From the NCBI GenBank assembly GCA_022072175.1, contig JAJVIE010000013.1, forward strand, positions 92,030 to 156,029: a stretch of 64,000 nt of DNA, written 5' to 3'. Both the position numbers and the translations under genes were made by a program. The stretch's first letter is position 1; every line of letters begins with the position of its first letter. This document shows, in pieces, positions 54,573 through 62,996 of this stretch. Below the pieces are notes generated by a model. It was not told the DNA's origin. It ran no database searches and saw only the letters and a program-made list of their open reading frames with translations. This DNA comes from Candidatus Omnitrophota bacterium (GTDB lineage: Bacteria; Omnitrophota; Gorgyraeia; 2-02-FULL-51-18).

Positions 54573-55060
54573 CCAGCCGTCCCGAGCGCTGAGCGCGCGG
54601 CGCGGCGCAAGGGCTCCTTGCGCGTTTCGTCCAGAGCGCAGGGCTCCAGCTCCATCCGCGCCGTCAGCGTCCTTACGGCACGCTCGGCGCTCGTCGCGGG
54701 CACGATCTCGATGCGCGCGTCCACGACGGCCGTCCCTGTCCGCTTCTCCCTGAGACTGACGCTCACGCGCAGCTGACTGCCGGGCTTCACGAACTGCCCG
54801 AACTTCGCTTCTTCGAGCGAACGGAGCCGGTATTCCGGCTCGGTCCAGTCCGATTCGGCCGCCAGGAACAAAGCACCGGCCTGCCGCGCGCTCTCGACCT
54901 GCAGTACGCCCGGCATGACCGGAAAGCCTTCGAAATGATCCTTGAGGAACTCCTCGTCGCCTCTCAGACGGTATGCGGCGACGAGCCCTTTGCCCCGCTG
55001 GTAGTCCTCGACCTTATCGATGAAGCGGAAGATGCCCTGGGGGCCGTCGTTTCGAGACAT
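54569..55060 (-). CDS. FabZ-like 3-hydroxyacyl-ACP dehydratase
   Basis: 163 residues with a good FabZ helix motif: DHFEGFPVMPGVLQVESARQAG, H42 and E56 being the catalytic pair. The N-terminus starts MSRNDGPQGIFRFIDKVEDY, and ATG at 55060 is preferred over 55075. First gene of the minus-strand cluster, preceded by an extended -10 promoter only 13 nt from the start codon, so the leader is about 6 nt. Together with the second hotdog protein it gives the pathway two dehydratase-like proteins, as in aryl-polyene clusters. Confidence 0.86.
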   Translation of the reverse strand: MSRNDGPQGIFRFIDKVEDYQRGKGLVAAYRLRGDEEFLKDHFEGFPVMPGVLQVESARQAGALFLAAESDWTEPEYRLRSLEEAKFGQFVKPGSQLRVSVSLREKRTGTAVVDARIEIVPATSAERAVRTLTARMELEPCALDETRKEPLRRAARSALGTAG

Positions 55061-55073
55061 AAAATAATGCAAC

Positions 55074-55079
55074 ACTATA
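55074..55079 (-). promoter_or_regulatory. Promoter of the KS/CLF operon
   Basis: Extended -10 TGcTATAGT on the minus strand, 13 nt before the ATG at 55060. The -35 region is weak. It should drive the eleven-gene unit down to 46022. Confidence 0.65.
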
Positions 55080-55111
55080 GCACAGGCCCTGTTAAAAGGC
55101 CAGTCGGGGGG

Positions 55112-55879
55112 TCAGTCGTTCTCGGGGGGGTCGGCGGCCCTTTTTTCGGTCCGGAGGTCCCGGGCGGGACTGCCTCCCCAGAGGGCTTTGGGCGGGATCC
55201 GGGTGCCTTTGGGCAGGTAACTGCAGGGGGTCACCACGGCCCCGTCGCCGATCTGGCAGTCGGGCATGATGACGGTGTTGAGGCCGATGGAGACGTTGGC
55301 CCCGATGCGCGTGGGGGCCAGACGCACGAACCCCCGCTCGAACCCGTGACAGATCAACGCCGTCCCGCCGCCGATGAGCGCGTTGTCACCGATCTCCAAC
55401 AGCTCCAGGTCCGCCAGTCCGCCGGTGTTGATCCGCACTCCGGAGCCGACCTTCGCGCCCATGAGCCGGTAGAACCAGGTCTGATAGAAAGAGACCCTCA
55501 ACACGTCCAGGAACGCCGCGTTGGCCACCAGGACCAACGAGTTGTACGCGGCCCATTCGGCCGCTTCGGGCGAGTACATCGGATGCAGGCCGGGACGGAT
55601 GCGCCAGCCGAACACCGCGCGGGTCAGACCGCACAGCACCACCAACGTCGTCCCGAAAAGGAAGTACCCGATCCCCAGCGAGAACGACAATGCCAAGAGG
55701 CGTATCCACACCGCTTGCGCCGCCAGTCCTTTCCAGACGCCGTAGAAGAGCGCCAGCGCCGGAAAGAGGCTCAGCCCCACCAGGACAGCGGCCAACAGGT
55801 GCAAGGAGATGATCACCCCGTCCATCTGTCGGCTGGTGATGGTGCGTCGGTTGCGGGGCGCGCGGGGTTCTCGGCTCAT
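55112..55879 (-). CDS. Membrane hexapeptide-repeat acyltransferase
   Basis: 255 residues. Two to three TM helices in the first half (about 19-45, 50-75, with a further hydrophobic region near 100-125) are followed by a left-handed beta-helix of isoleucine-patch hexapeptide repeats (VGSGVRINTGGLADLELLEIG, shown in part; IGANVSIGLNTVIMPDCQIGDGAVV), the transferase core of LpxA/CysE-like acyl or acetyl transferases. ATG at 55879 is 7 nt after a -10-like TAGAAT, so the mRNA is probably leaderless; the open frame upstream is spurious. The substrate is unknown; it may modify the cluster's lipid product. Confidence 0.8.
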   Translation of the reverse strand: MSREPRAPRNRRTITSRQMDGVIISLHLLAAVLVGLSLFPALALFYGVWKGLAAQAVWIRLLALSFSLGIGYFLFGTTLVVLCGLTRAVFGWRIRPGLHPMYSPEAAEWAAYNSLVLVANAAFLDVLRVSFYQTWFYRLMGAKVGSGVRINTGGLADLELLEIGDNALIGGGTALICHGFERGFVRLAPTRIGANVSIGLNTVIMPDCQIGDGAVVTPCSYLPKGTRIPPKALWGGSPARDLRTEKRAADPPEND

Positions 55880-55886
55880 GCGGGGG

Positions 55887-55892
55887 ATTCTA
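55887..55892 (-). promoter_or_regulatory. Extended -10 of acyltransferase gene, leaderless
   Basis: TGaTAGAAT on the minus strand is separated from the ATG by only CCCCCGC. No Shine-Dalgarno can fit. Confidence 0.6.
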
Positions 55893-55934
55893 TCACGTCC
55901 GACCGCCCGGACCCAATCCTCAGAGGGGGTATTC

Positions 55935-55963
55935 TTGCGCCCGAGGGGGGTTGGTGCTAGAGT
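55935..55963 (+). promoter_or_regulatory. Promoter of fabL, leaderless
   Basis: TTGCGC (55935-55940), a 17-bp spacer and extended -10 TGcTAGAGT (55958-55963) on the plus strand, then 7 nt to the ATG at 55971. The predicted start is at the ATG. Confidence 0.68.
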
Positions 55964-55970
55964 GGCTCGC

Positions 55971-56711
55971 ATGTCCAAGACCACCCGCATCTTCATCAGC
56001 GGCGGCTCGCGCGGCATCGGCCGCTCGATCACGCTCTCCCAAGCCCGACCGGGGACCGTCCTCTACGTCAACTACCTCCGCGACGAGGAGGCCGCTCAGG
56101 CCGTTCGCGCCGAGGCCGAGGCCAAGGGCGCCCAAGTGACGCTCCTGCGCGGCAACGTCGGCGACCCCGATGCGGTCCGCGAGATGTTCGAGACCGTCTC
56201 GGCCGGAGGGCCGCTCGACGCGCTCGTGCACAACGCCGCGCTCGGTGTCTTCAAGCCGGTCAGCCGTCTGCGCGTCAAGGACTGGGACCTGTCGATGGAC
56301 GTCAACGCCAAGGCCCTGCTCCTGCTGGCGCAGGCCGCTCATCCGCTCATGCAGACCTCGGGAGGCTCCATCGTCGCGCTCTCCTCGCTGGGTTCGCACC
56401 GCTACACGCCGGATTACGGCGCCATCGGCATCTCCAAGGCGGCCCTTGAGAACCTCGTCCGTTATCTGGCCGTCGAGTACGCCCCCAAGGTCCGTGTCAA
56501 CGCCGTCTCGGGAGGTCTGGTCGGCACCGACTCCATGCGGATGTTCCCGCAGTCCGCGGAACTGCAGAAGCAGTTCGTCGCGCGCACGCCCGGCGGGCGC
56601 CTCGGCACCGCCGAGGACCTGTCCTCGGTCGTGGGTTTCCTCTTGAGCGACGCCTCGCGCTGGATCTACGGACAGACGCTCATCGCCGACGGCGGCTACT
56701 CGCTGATCTGA
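55971..56711 (+). CDS. fabL: Enoyl-ACP reductase III (FabL-like SDR)
   Basis: 246-residue NAD(P)H-dependent reductase. The nucleotide motif SGGSRGIGRSI is SDR-like, while the active site is Y149-x6-K156 in YGAIGISK with SSLGSHRYTPD, as in FabL of Bacillus (SSLGSxRY..NY..VGVSKAAL), not the Y-x3-K of FabG. It should saturate enoyl-ACP, either in primary fatty-acid synthesis or for the adjacent cluster. ATG at 55971 follows a -10 by 7 nt. Confidence 0.85.
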   Translation: MSKTTRIFISGGSRGIGRSITLSQARPGTVLYVNYLRDEEAAQAVRAEAEAKGAQVTLLRGNVGDPDAVREMFETVSAGGPLDALVHNAALGVFKPVSRLRVKDWDLSMDVNAKALLLLAQAAHPLMQTSGGSIVALSSLGSHRYTPDYGAIGISKAALENLVRYLAVEYAPKVRVNAVSGGLVGTDSMRMFPQSAELQKQFVARTPGGRLGTAEDLSSVVGFLLSDASRWIYGQTLIADGGYSLI

Positions 56712-56718
56712 CCGGCCG

Positions 56719-57867
56719 GTGGATCCGCTCCTCGTCTATCTCGTCTTCGTCGCGCTCGTCTGGTGCAAGCGCGCCCTCTGGCTGAGCGCGATCCGGCGCT
56801 CCGATCCTCCGATCCGGCCCGTCGCGGCGGGCCCGGGCTCACCGCGCGTGTCGGTGATCATCCCCGCCCGCAATGAAGAGCGCAATATCGGCCGCTGTCT
56901 CGACAGCATCCTGGTCCAGGATTATCCCGACTATGAGGTGATCGTCGTCGATGACCGCTCCGGCGACCGCACACCGGAGATCCTCGAGGACTACCGAGGC
57001 CGCTCCGGCGGACGCCTGCGCATCGTCCGGGTCGAGCAACTGCCTCCGGGCTGGACCGGCAAGAACCACGCGATGTGGGTGGGCTCCCGCGCCGCCGCTT
57101 CGGACTGGCTGCTGTTCACGGATGCGGACACGCGGCATGACCGGCTGTGTCTCGCCAGCGCCGTCACGACGGCCCTCAAGGGCGATATCGACTTTCTGAC
57201 GCTCGCTCCGGAGACCGAGTCCGTGACGTTCTGGGAGAAGACCGTCCAGCCGCTGGCCGTCTCGAGCATCGCGCTGTGGTTCGACCCGCGCAAGGTCAAC
57301 GACCCCAAGAGCGGTGTGGTGATCGCCAACGGGCAGTTCATCCTCGTGCGCCGGAGCGTGTACGAGGCCGTCGGAGGCAGTCAGGCGGTCAAGGATCGGG
57401 TCGTCGAGGACGTGGAGCTGGCGCGGCTTGTCCGGGGCTCCGGCCACGCGATCAAGTTCCTGGACGGCACGCTGTTGTACGCCACCCGCATGTACAGCTC
57501 ACTGGCCGAGATCAAGACCGGCTGGACGCGCATCTTCACGCACTTGTTCGAGAAGAACGTCGCGGCCCTGGCGCACAAGATCTTCCTGTTCCTCTTCTTC
57601 TCGATCGGACCGTTCGCCGCGCTGGCCGCGGCGGCGGCCCGGACCGCCGGCTCCGGCGTCGGGTCCCCCGAGCTGACCCTCTCGGCGGCCGTCTGCGCGT
57701 TGATCGTGGTCATCCGGGCGGCGGGCAATCTCCGCGTGCGCACGAACCCCGTCTACGCGCTCCTGCACCCTGTCGGATCGGCGGTGATGGTGTGGATCCT
57801 CGGGATCTGTGTCTGGCGCGTGCTGGCCGACCGCCCCTCACCGTGGAGAGGTGATCAGCTGCGCTGA
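56719..57867 (+). CDS. Membrane glycosyltransferase family 2
   Basis: 382 residues. One N-terminal TM helix, then a GT-A domain with VSVIIPARNEERNIGRCLDSI, VVDDRSGDRT and FTDADTRHD (DxD motif), and GQFILVRRSVYEAVGG; three to four TM helices at the C-terminus (about 290-375). Most like CrtQ/hopene-associated GT2 enzymes that glycosylate lipids. GTG at 56719, 7 nt after fabL, probably co-transcribed. Its lipid acceptor may be the product of the KS/CLF cluster. The end overlaps the convergent membrane-protein gene by 13 nt. Confidence 0.86.
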   Translation: MDPLLVYLVFVALVWCKRALWLSAIRRSDPPIRPVAAGPGSPRVSVIIPARNEERNIGRCLDSILVQDYPDYEVIVVDDRSGDRTPEILEDYRGRSGGRLRIVRVEQLPPGWTGKNHAMWVGSRAAASDWLLFTDADTRHDRLCLASAVTTALKGDIDFLTLAPETESVTFWEKTVQPLAVSSIALWFDPRKVNDPKSGVVIANGQFILVRRSVYEAVGGSQAVKDRVVEDVELARLVRGSGHAIKFLDGTLLYATRMYSSLAEIKTGWTRIFTHLFEKNVAALAHKIFLFLFFSIGPFAALAAAAARTAGSGVGSPELTLSAAVCALIVVIRAAGNLRVRTNPVYALLHPVGSAVMVWILGICVWRVLADRPSPWRGDQLR

Positions 57868-59141
57868 TCGAGGTAGGGGCTGTACCCGCGCCGCCGAGCT
57901 TCATCGGCGAACGAGCGCAGGCGATCGAGATGCGGATGCACACGCAGGACCAGACGCTCATCGTCCCATCTTCCCTCGAGAAGAACGCGCCGCAGTTCCG
58001 TATACTCGGTATGACGCGCTTGGATGAACGGCAGCGCCCTCCAGCCCGCGCGCACTCCCATGAACACGATGATGGCCACGGCCAGGTAGACCCCCGCTCT
58101 CCGGAGCGCGCTCGGCATCGACCGGGTCCTTAAGAGCATCAGAGCGACCACGCCCGTCCACAGCAAGCTCGAGTACGTCACGTAACGCGGCGCCAGCCCT
58201 CCGAACGACCCCGATCGTTCGACCCTCAGGCTCGCCGCGACCAGCGAGCACAAGAGCGCGAACAGGATCATCGTCCTCATATAGTCGGCGACTTTTTCAT
58301 CCGGGTTCCGCGGCGCGGCCAGTTCCATGACCATGTAGCCCAGCACGGCGGCGGCCGCCCAAGGCGCGGAACCCGCGCCGAGGGCCGAGCCGATGAAGTT
58401 GAGCACGAACATCACCCAGTCATTGCTCAGGTGCGACGGCGTATAGCGGCCCGTCCCGGCGTCATAGCCCGCGAGGACCCCGGCGCACAGCAAGCCGGCC
58501 GCCATCCCGGCGGCCATGCGGCCATCGGCGCGGCGCCAGCACAGGTAAAGCGCGGTCGGCCAGTAGAGCGCTCCCGATCCGAAGCTCAACGTCGCCGCGG
58601 CTCCCCACCCCATCGCTTCCGCGATCCGCCTCCCCCCGCCTCCGCGCACGATGGCCCTCCACCCGAGGATCGAGAACAGCGCGCTCAGGTACACGCACAG
58701 CTGGAGGCCCCAGAGCCAATTGCCGTATTGTGACGGGGACAGGAGCAACCAGCTGGCCGCTACGCACAGCGGAGGGACCATTGCCGGTGAGGACGACCTC
58801 AGCACCGTAAGGACACAGGCCAACAACAACACTCCGACGCTCGCGTTGATCAGCGTCCGTGTCCGTACGGACCCGTGGGTCGCCGGGGCTAGCGCGGCAT
58901 GGATCAGATTGGGGATGGGTTTGCGATGCTCTTTTTGCGCGCCGGTCAGGATCGGACGGATGTCCCCGGTGCGCTCAACATGCGCTGCGATGGGGACCAA
59001 CTGCCATTCGTCCCAGAAAGGCAGTTCGACGGTATAGAGGGCCGTCAGCAGATAGAGCAGTCCGACGGGGACCAGACACACGGTTCCGACGACCGCCGCC
59101 CGGAAGGTCCCGGCCCGTGACGGTGCTTCAGCCGCCGGCAT
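57855..59141 (-). CDS. Polytopic membrane protein, paralogue A
   Basis: About 428 residues with roughly ten TM helices. It begins with a helix followed by TVELPFWDEWQLVPI, an acidic loop in the place of the DE motif of GT-C glycosyltransferases, and a shared NWLWGLQLCVYLSALFS segment. The same landmarks occur in the next gene, so the two are tandem paralogues. A GT-C-like transferase is possible but unproven. ATG at 59141 overlaps the upstream stop by 14 nt. Confidence 0.7.
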   Translation of the reverse strand: MPAAEAPSRAGTFRAAVVGTVCLVPVGLLYLLTALYTVELPFWDEWQLVPIAAHVERTGDIRPILTGAQKEHRKPIPNLIHAALAPATHGSVRTRTLINASVGVLLLACVLTVLRSSSPAMVPPLCVAASWLLLSPSQYGNWLWGLQLCVYLSALFSILGWRAIVRGGGGRRIAEAMGWGAAATLSFGSGALYWPTALYLCWRRADGRMAAGMAAGLLCAGVLAGYDAGTGRYTPSHLSNDWVMFVLNFIGSALGAGSAPWAAAAVLGYMVMELAAPRNPDEKVADYMRTMILFALLCSLVAASLRVERSGSFGGLAPRYVTYSSLLWTGVVALMLLRTRSMPSALRRAGVYLAVAIIVFMGVRAGWRALPFIQARHTEYTELRRVLLEGRWDDERLVLRVHPHLDRLRSFADEARRRGYSPYLDQRS

Positions 59142-60414
59142 AGGGACCGTAGCGCAGGTCCTTGAGGATCCCTGCGCCCTCACGGACCTTCGAGTTGTCC
59201 ATGCCGAGCACGCGACCCAAGCGCAGGTCGTGCCACTGCTCGTTCATCAGGAGCCACCGGGCGACCCTCAGCTGTGTCGCGGACGTCTCCGCTTCACGGA
59301 ATACGGTCCCCAGACCGGTCCACGGAAGGACCAGGATGACCGCCGCGCAGCCGGCGGCGAGAACGCGCCGCACCGTCGGGGCGGCTTTATCGGAGGACTC
59401 GATCAGACCGACCCACAAGAGAGCCGTCCAGATCCAGCACGAGTAGACGACGTACTGAGCCGCACTGCCCCCCTCGGCTCCGAGCTGCTCGGAGCGCATC
59501 ACGGCGGTCGAGATGCCGCCCGACAGCACGAAAACGATCAGCGCCGAGCTCAGCGCCAGCACGCCGCGCCGGGCTTCGTCCATGCGCGCCGGACGAAAGC
59601 CGCTCAACAGCACGGGTATCGATATCAAGCCGGCCGCGCCCCAGAAGACGGACACGCCCGACCCGAACCATCCACCGACATAACGCAGGAAGAATTCGGC
59701 CGAGTTCCTGTCCCAGACGGGACCGCCGCCGTTCAACGGGGCTTGAGGCAGTATATAGAGCGCGATCGTAACGGTGGCCGCTCCGGCGATCCACAACCAG
59801 GTGGTCCGATCCCGGTCCCCGAGCACGACCAGCACCACCGCGCAGGCCGGCCAATAGAACAGTCCCCCCACGAACGCGTAGGTCGATACGACACCGCACA
59901 GGACGGCGTACAAGACCCTCCGGACGGGCCGTTTTTCCACGATCAACACCGACCAACCCCACACCGAAGCCAATAGGCACAGGTAGACACAGAATTGCAC
60001 ACCCCACAACCAACCACCCCATTGATGGATCGCGAAGGTCCCCGAAGCGGTCCCGATCAACGACAACGGATACACCCAACGGGGCCCGGACGCGGCCGAC
60101 CCTCTCAGTACGCGGGCTACGGCGGCATAGGTCAGACAGGCGGTCGAGACGCTCAACAGCGATCGGGCCAGGATACTGCCGTCGGTGCAGGAAGCCACAA
60201 GACGCAGGATCGAGTACGGTAGGAGAAAGTGGCTCTGGTCGAGGTAGACCTGCCAGACCTCGGTCCAACGGACACCGGGCCGGTCATAGAGCAGGATCAG
60301 GGACCACTCATCGGCCCGCGGGATCTCGACGGTGTAGTGGAACACGAACACCACCAGACCCGCCAGGAGCGCCAGTACGACCGGCAGCGCCCAGCGCTCG
60401 CGGACATCGGGCAC
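59128..60414 (-). CDS. Polytopic membrane protein, paralogue B
   Basis: 428 residues, about ten TM helices. Shares with paralogue A the first-loop VEIPRADEWSLI, the GGWLWGVQFCVYLCLLAS stretch and a C-terminal soluble tail ending YGPYAGG. GT-C-like layout; the substrate is unknown. Start GTG at 60414, 2 nt after the DUF1571 gene. The pair lies in an operon with a secreted DUF1571 protein, an alpha/beta hydrolase and tatC, consistent with envelope work. Confidence 0.7.
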   Translation of the reverse strand: MPDVRERWALPVVLALLAGLVVFVFHYTVEIPRADEWSLILLYDRPGVRWTEVWQVYLDQSHFLLPYSILRLVASCTDGSILARSLLSVSTACLTYAAVARVLRGSAASGPRWVYPLSLIGTASGTFAIHQWGGWLWGVQFCVYLCLLASVWGWSVLIVEKRPVRRVLYAVLCGVVSTYAFVGGLFYWPACAVVLVVLGDRDRTTWLWIAGAATVTIALYILPQAPLNGGGPVWDRNSAEFFLRYVGGWFGSGVSVFWGAAGLISIPVLLSGFRPARMDEARRGVLALSSALIVFVLSGGISTAVMRSEQLGAEGGSAAQYVVYSCWIWTALLWVGLIESSDKAAPTVRRVLAAGCAAVILVLPWTGLGTVFREAETSATQLRVARWLLMNEQWHDLRLGRVLGMDNSKVREGAGILKDLRYGPYAGG

Positions 60415-60416
60415 TG

Positions 60417-61223
60417 TCAGCCCCTGTCCCCGGTGTACACGCGATACAGCCTGCGGTTGGCGTGTTTCTTGAGCTCCGGATCGTCCGGACCGACATCCAC
60501 GCGAAGATCGTCGTACACGTACGTGCCCGCGGGTCGATCCTGCCAGTCGTACAGCTCCATCCGGACCGGCAGAGAGGTCTCCGGGTCAAAACTGACACGG
60601 ATCCGATGAGCGAAGAAGATCTTGTCCTTCTGCGTCCCGGGGAAAGAGACCTCCACCGGACCGTCGGTCGCTCCGGCCGGAGCGACCGACAATTGACCCC
60701 GCTCCGCGGCCGTGACAACGGCCGTCGCGAAGTCGTACAGGAACGTTCCGATCCCGGCGTCCTCGATATTGTAAGCGGCACTGCCCTCACGGACCCACGG
60801 ACTGTCCTGCGGCAGGAAGATCACCTGCGCCAGACCGAACGCCAATCCCGGCTTGTGGATCACGAGCTTGTTGTCGTGTTTGCCGCGCTCGTAGTGGACC
60901 TGCAGGCCTTTCTTATGCGTGTTGGTCCAACCCATGAAGATCTTGAAGGGCTTCTCGAACTTGAGGAAGATCCTCTCTTCCTGACCCATCGCCCCGGTCT
61001 TGTCCTTCTCGGTCTTGAGGAAGATCGCGCGGTAATCGCGCAGGCGCTCGTAGCTGTCGAGGCCCGCGAGCAGACGTTCGGCCAGCGAACTGACGCCGGG
61101 TTCGGGTGAGGCCGCGAGAGCCTCGATCCGGCCGGTTTCCGGAGGCACGGACCCCGCGTGCGCGCAAGGGACCGCGAACGAACACAGCGACATCAGGACC
61201 GTAGCGGCCGCGAGTGGACGCAT
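60417..61223 (-). CDS. DUF1571 (LolA-like) secreted protein
   Basis: 268 residues with a signal peptide (about 1-23, VPCAHAG). The mature part matches DUF1571, related to the LolA/LolB lipoprotein-carrier fold: YRAIFLKTEKDKTG, EERIFLKFEKPFKIFMGW, VHYERGKHDNKLVIH, and a final VYDDLRVDVGPDDPELKKHANRRL (shown in part). It probably binds lipids in the periplasm. ATG at 61223 overlaps the hydrolase stop (TGATG). Confidence 0.82.
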   Translation of the reverse strand: MRPLAAATVLMSLCSFAVPCAHAGSVPPETGRIEALAASPEPGVSSLAERLLAGLDSYERLRDYRAIFLKTEKDKTGAMGQEERIFLKFEKPFKIFMGWTNTHKKGLQVHYERGKHDNKLVIHKPGLAFGLAQVIFLPQDSPWVREGSAAYNIEDAGIGTFLYDFATAVVTAAERGQLSVAPAGATDGPVEVSFPGTQKDKIFFAHRIRVSFDPETSLPVRMELYDWQDRPAGTYVYDDLRVDVGPDDPELKKHANRRLYRVYTGDRG

Positions 61224-62170
61224 CAGGCCTCGCTCCGTCCGGTGTGGCGCACGAGGAACTCCGAGATCTCCTTCTCGTAAACGGCGCGCGCCAGGAGCAC
61301 GGACTGGTTGTGGCCGGCCTCGCGCACGACCAGGTGTTTTTGAGCCCGGGCCTGACGATCGCGGGAGCGTAGGACCTGCTGATGGTGAGCCGACACGTAG
61401 TCGTCGTCCTCGCCGTGGATCATCAAGAGCGGCACATGCGGCCGCGCCAGGAGCGGCTCGACGTCGACGAAGCTCCTGCCGGTCATGCGCGTAGCCCGCA
61501 TGAAACCCAGCTCCGCGAAGAGCCGCACGATCCACTCGGGATATTTTTCACCGAAAAAATTAGGCCGCACGAGCACCGGGGCCCACTTGCGGATGTACTC
61601 CCTGAAGATCTCCTTCATCGAGAAGAGCCCATCGGCGACCACCGCCCGCACCGAGGGGTCCTCGAACGACGCCGCGAAGGCGATGTCCGCGCCGTTGGAC
61701 ACGCCGAAGAGCACGATCTCCACGTCCTCCCGGAAAGCCTTGCGGCACCAGCGCACGGCCGTCAGCACGCGCTGGACGCCGTCCCGGGTGGGCCACTGGC
61801 CGAGCGCGTTGTCCTCCTGTCCGGTGTCGGGCGAACCCAGATCGATGCTGACGAGGTGATAACCCAGGTCCGGCAGGAAGTACGCGTAGCGCTCCCACGA
61901 CTCCTTTGAAGAGCCGGACTCATGGCAGAACACGACCGCTCTGCGCGAACCGGGGTGTTCGAGCACCAGAGCGGGGATCTCGTGGTCGCTCGAATCGAGG
62001 ATGACCGTCCGCTCGCCCCGGACGGGACCGGAGGACGCCGTATCCGGACGGTACACGAGACTGAGGAAGATGCGGCCGATCATGGCCGAGTACTTGAACA
62101 TCGAATGCACGAAGTATCCGGCGACCGTCAGGGCCGCCGCGGCCAGCGCCCAGCGCAGGGCGTTAAACAC
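61223..62170 (-). CDS. Alpha/beta hydrolase, membrane-anchored
   Basis: 315 residues. N-terminal TM helix (about 8-26), then an alpha/beta-hydrolase fold: nucleophile elbow LFGVSNGAD, a preceding VVFCHESGSS oxyanion loop, Asp in HGEDDDYV and His in AGHNQSV. Esterase/peptidase-like; the substrate is unknown. Starts with GTG at 62170 inside the tatC 3' end (8-nt overlap). Confidence 0.85.
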   Translation of the reverse strand: MFNALRWALAAAALTVAGYFVHSMFKYSAMIGRIFLSLVYRPDTASSGPVRGERTVILDSSDHEIPALVLEHPGSRRAVVFCHESGSSKESWERYAYFLPDLGYHLVSIDLGSPDTGQEDNALGQWPTRDGVQRVLTAVRWCRKAFREDVEIVLFGVSNGADIAFAASFEDPSVRAVVADGLFSMKEIFREYIRKWAPVLVRPNFFGEKYPEWIVRLFAELGFMRATRMTGRSFVDVEPLLARPHVPLLMIHGEDDDYVSAHHQQVLRSRDRQARAQKHLVVREAGHNQSVLLARAVYEKEISEFLVRHTGRSEA

Positions 62171-62906
62171 GGCTCACGGCCCCTCGACGCTTGGGAGCGA
62201 CCCACCTGGCGCCCTGCACGCTGATCTCGTACAGGACGATGAGCGGTATCGCCAAAAGGACCTGGCTGGCCACGTCGGGTCCTGGCGTCAAGAGAGCCGC
62301 GGCGATGAACGCGACGACCACCGCGTGGCGGCGGTGCGCGGCCAGGACCCGATCGCTGAGCACTCCGGCCGAGACGGCCCCCAACAGGAACACGGGCAGG
62401 TTGAAAGCGATCCCGAAGGCGATCGTCATCGTGGAGATGAACGACAGGTACTCCGAAACGGAGATCATCGGCCGCAGGAGGTCCGAACCCATCGACAGCA
62501 GGAATTTCAGTGCCACGGGCATCACGATCCAGTACGAGAACGCCGCACCGGCCGTGAACAGTAGCGTCGTCATCGCCGTCAGCGGCGCGATGAGGCGTCT
62601 TTCGCCTTCCTTGAGACCGGGGGCGACGAACAGCCACAGTTGTGCGAAGATCCACGGACAGGAGATGAAAAACCCGCACAAGAGCGAGGTTTTGACGCGC
62701 ACGACGAAGGCGTCCTGCGGAGCGAAGAAGTAGAGCTCACCCACCGAGGCGGTGAGCGGTCCGGTCAGCCAGCGCAGAAGCCCGTCCGAGTGGACATAGC
62801 AGACCCCCGCGGCCGCTCCGAGCGCGATCAACGAGAGGATCACACGGCGGCGCAGCTCTGCCAGATGTTCGGCGAACGTCATGGATGCAGGGGTCATGGG
62901 TCCCAT
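62163..62906 (-). CDS. tatC: Twin-arginine translocase subunit TatC
   Basis: 247-residue integral membrane protein with six TM helices, the core receptor that binds twin-arginine signal peptides of folded proteins. Signatures: FAEHLAELRRRVILSLIAL (N-terminal contact region), LWLFVAPGLKEGERR, and the FSYWIVMPVALKFLL, IAFGIAFNLPVFL segments. The start is uncertain among ATGs at 62906, 62897 and 62882; 62906 is the most upstream. tatA/B are not in the window. First gene of the minus-strand envelope operon. Confidence 0.93.
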   Translation of the reverse strand: MGPMTPASMTFAEHLAELRRRVILSLIALGAAAGVCYVHSDGLLRWLTGPLTASVGELYFFAPQDAFVVRVKTSLLCGFFISCPWIFAQLWLFVAPGLKEGERRLIAPLTAMTTLLFTAGAAFSYWIVMPVALKFLLSMGSDLLRPMISVSEYLSFISTMTIAFGIAFNLPVFLLGAVSAGVLSDRVLAAHRRHAVVVAFIAAALLTPGPDVASQVLLAIPLIVLYEISVQGARWVAPKRRGAVSRV

Positions 62907-62938
62907 TGGAGATCTCGCTCGAGAGAGGGTGCGCGTCC

Positions 62939-62967
62939 ACTATAACGGCGGACCTCCGGAGCGTCAA
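62939..62967 (-). promoter_or_regulatory. Promoter of tatC operon
   Basis: TTGACG (62962-62967), 17-bp spacer and TATAGT (62939-62944) on the minus strand; start near 62932, about 25 nt before the ATG. Confidence 0.8.
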
Positions 62968-62984
62968 GACACCACCGTGCGTGC

Positions 62985-62990
62985 TAAGAT
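62985..62990 (+). promoter_or_regulatory. Extended -10 of mannosyltransferase gene, leaderless
   Basis: TGcTAAGAT on the plus strand ends 6 nt before the GTG at 62997. Divergent from the tatC promoter. Confidence 0.55.
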
Positions 62991-62996
62991 AACACC

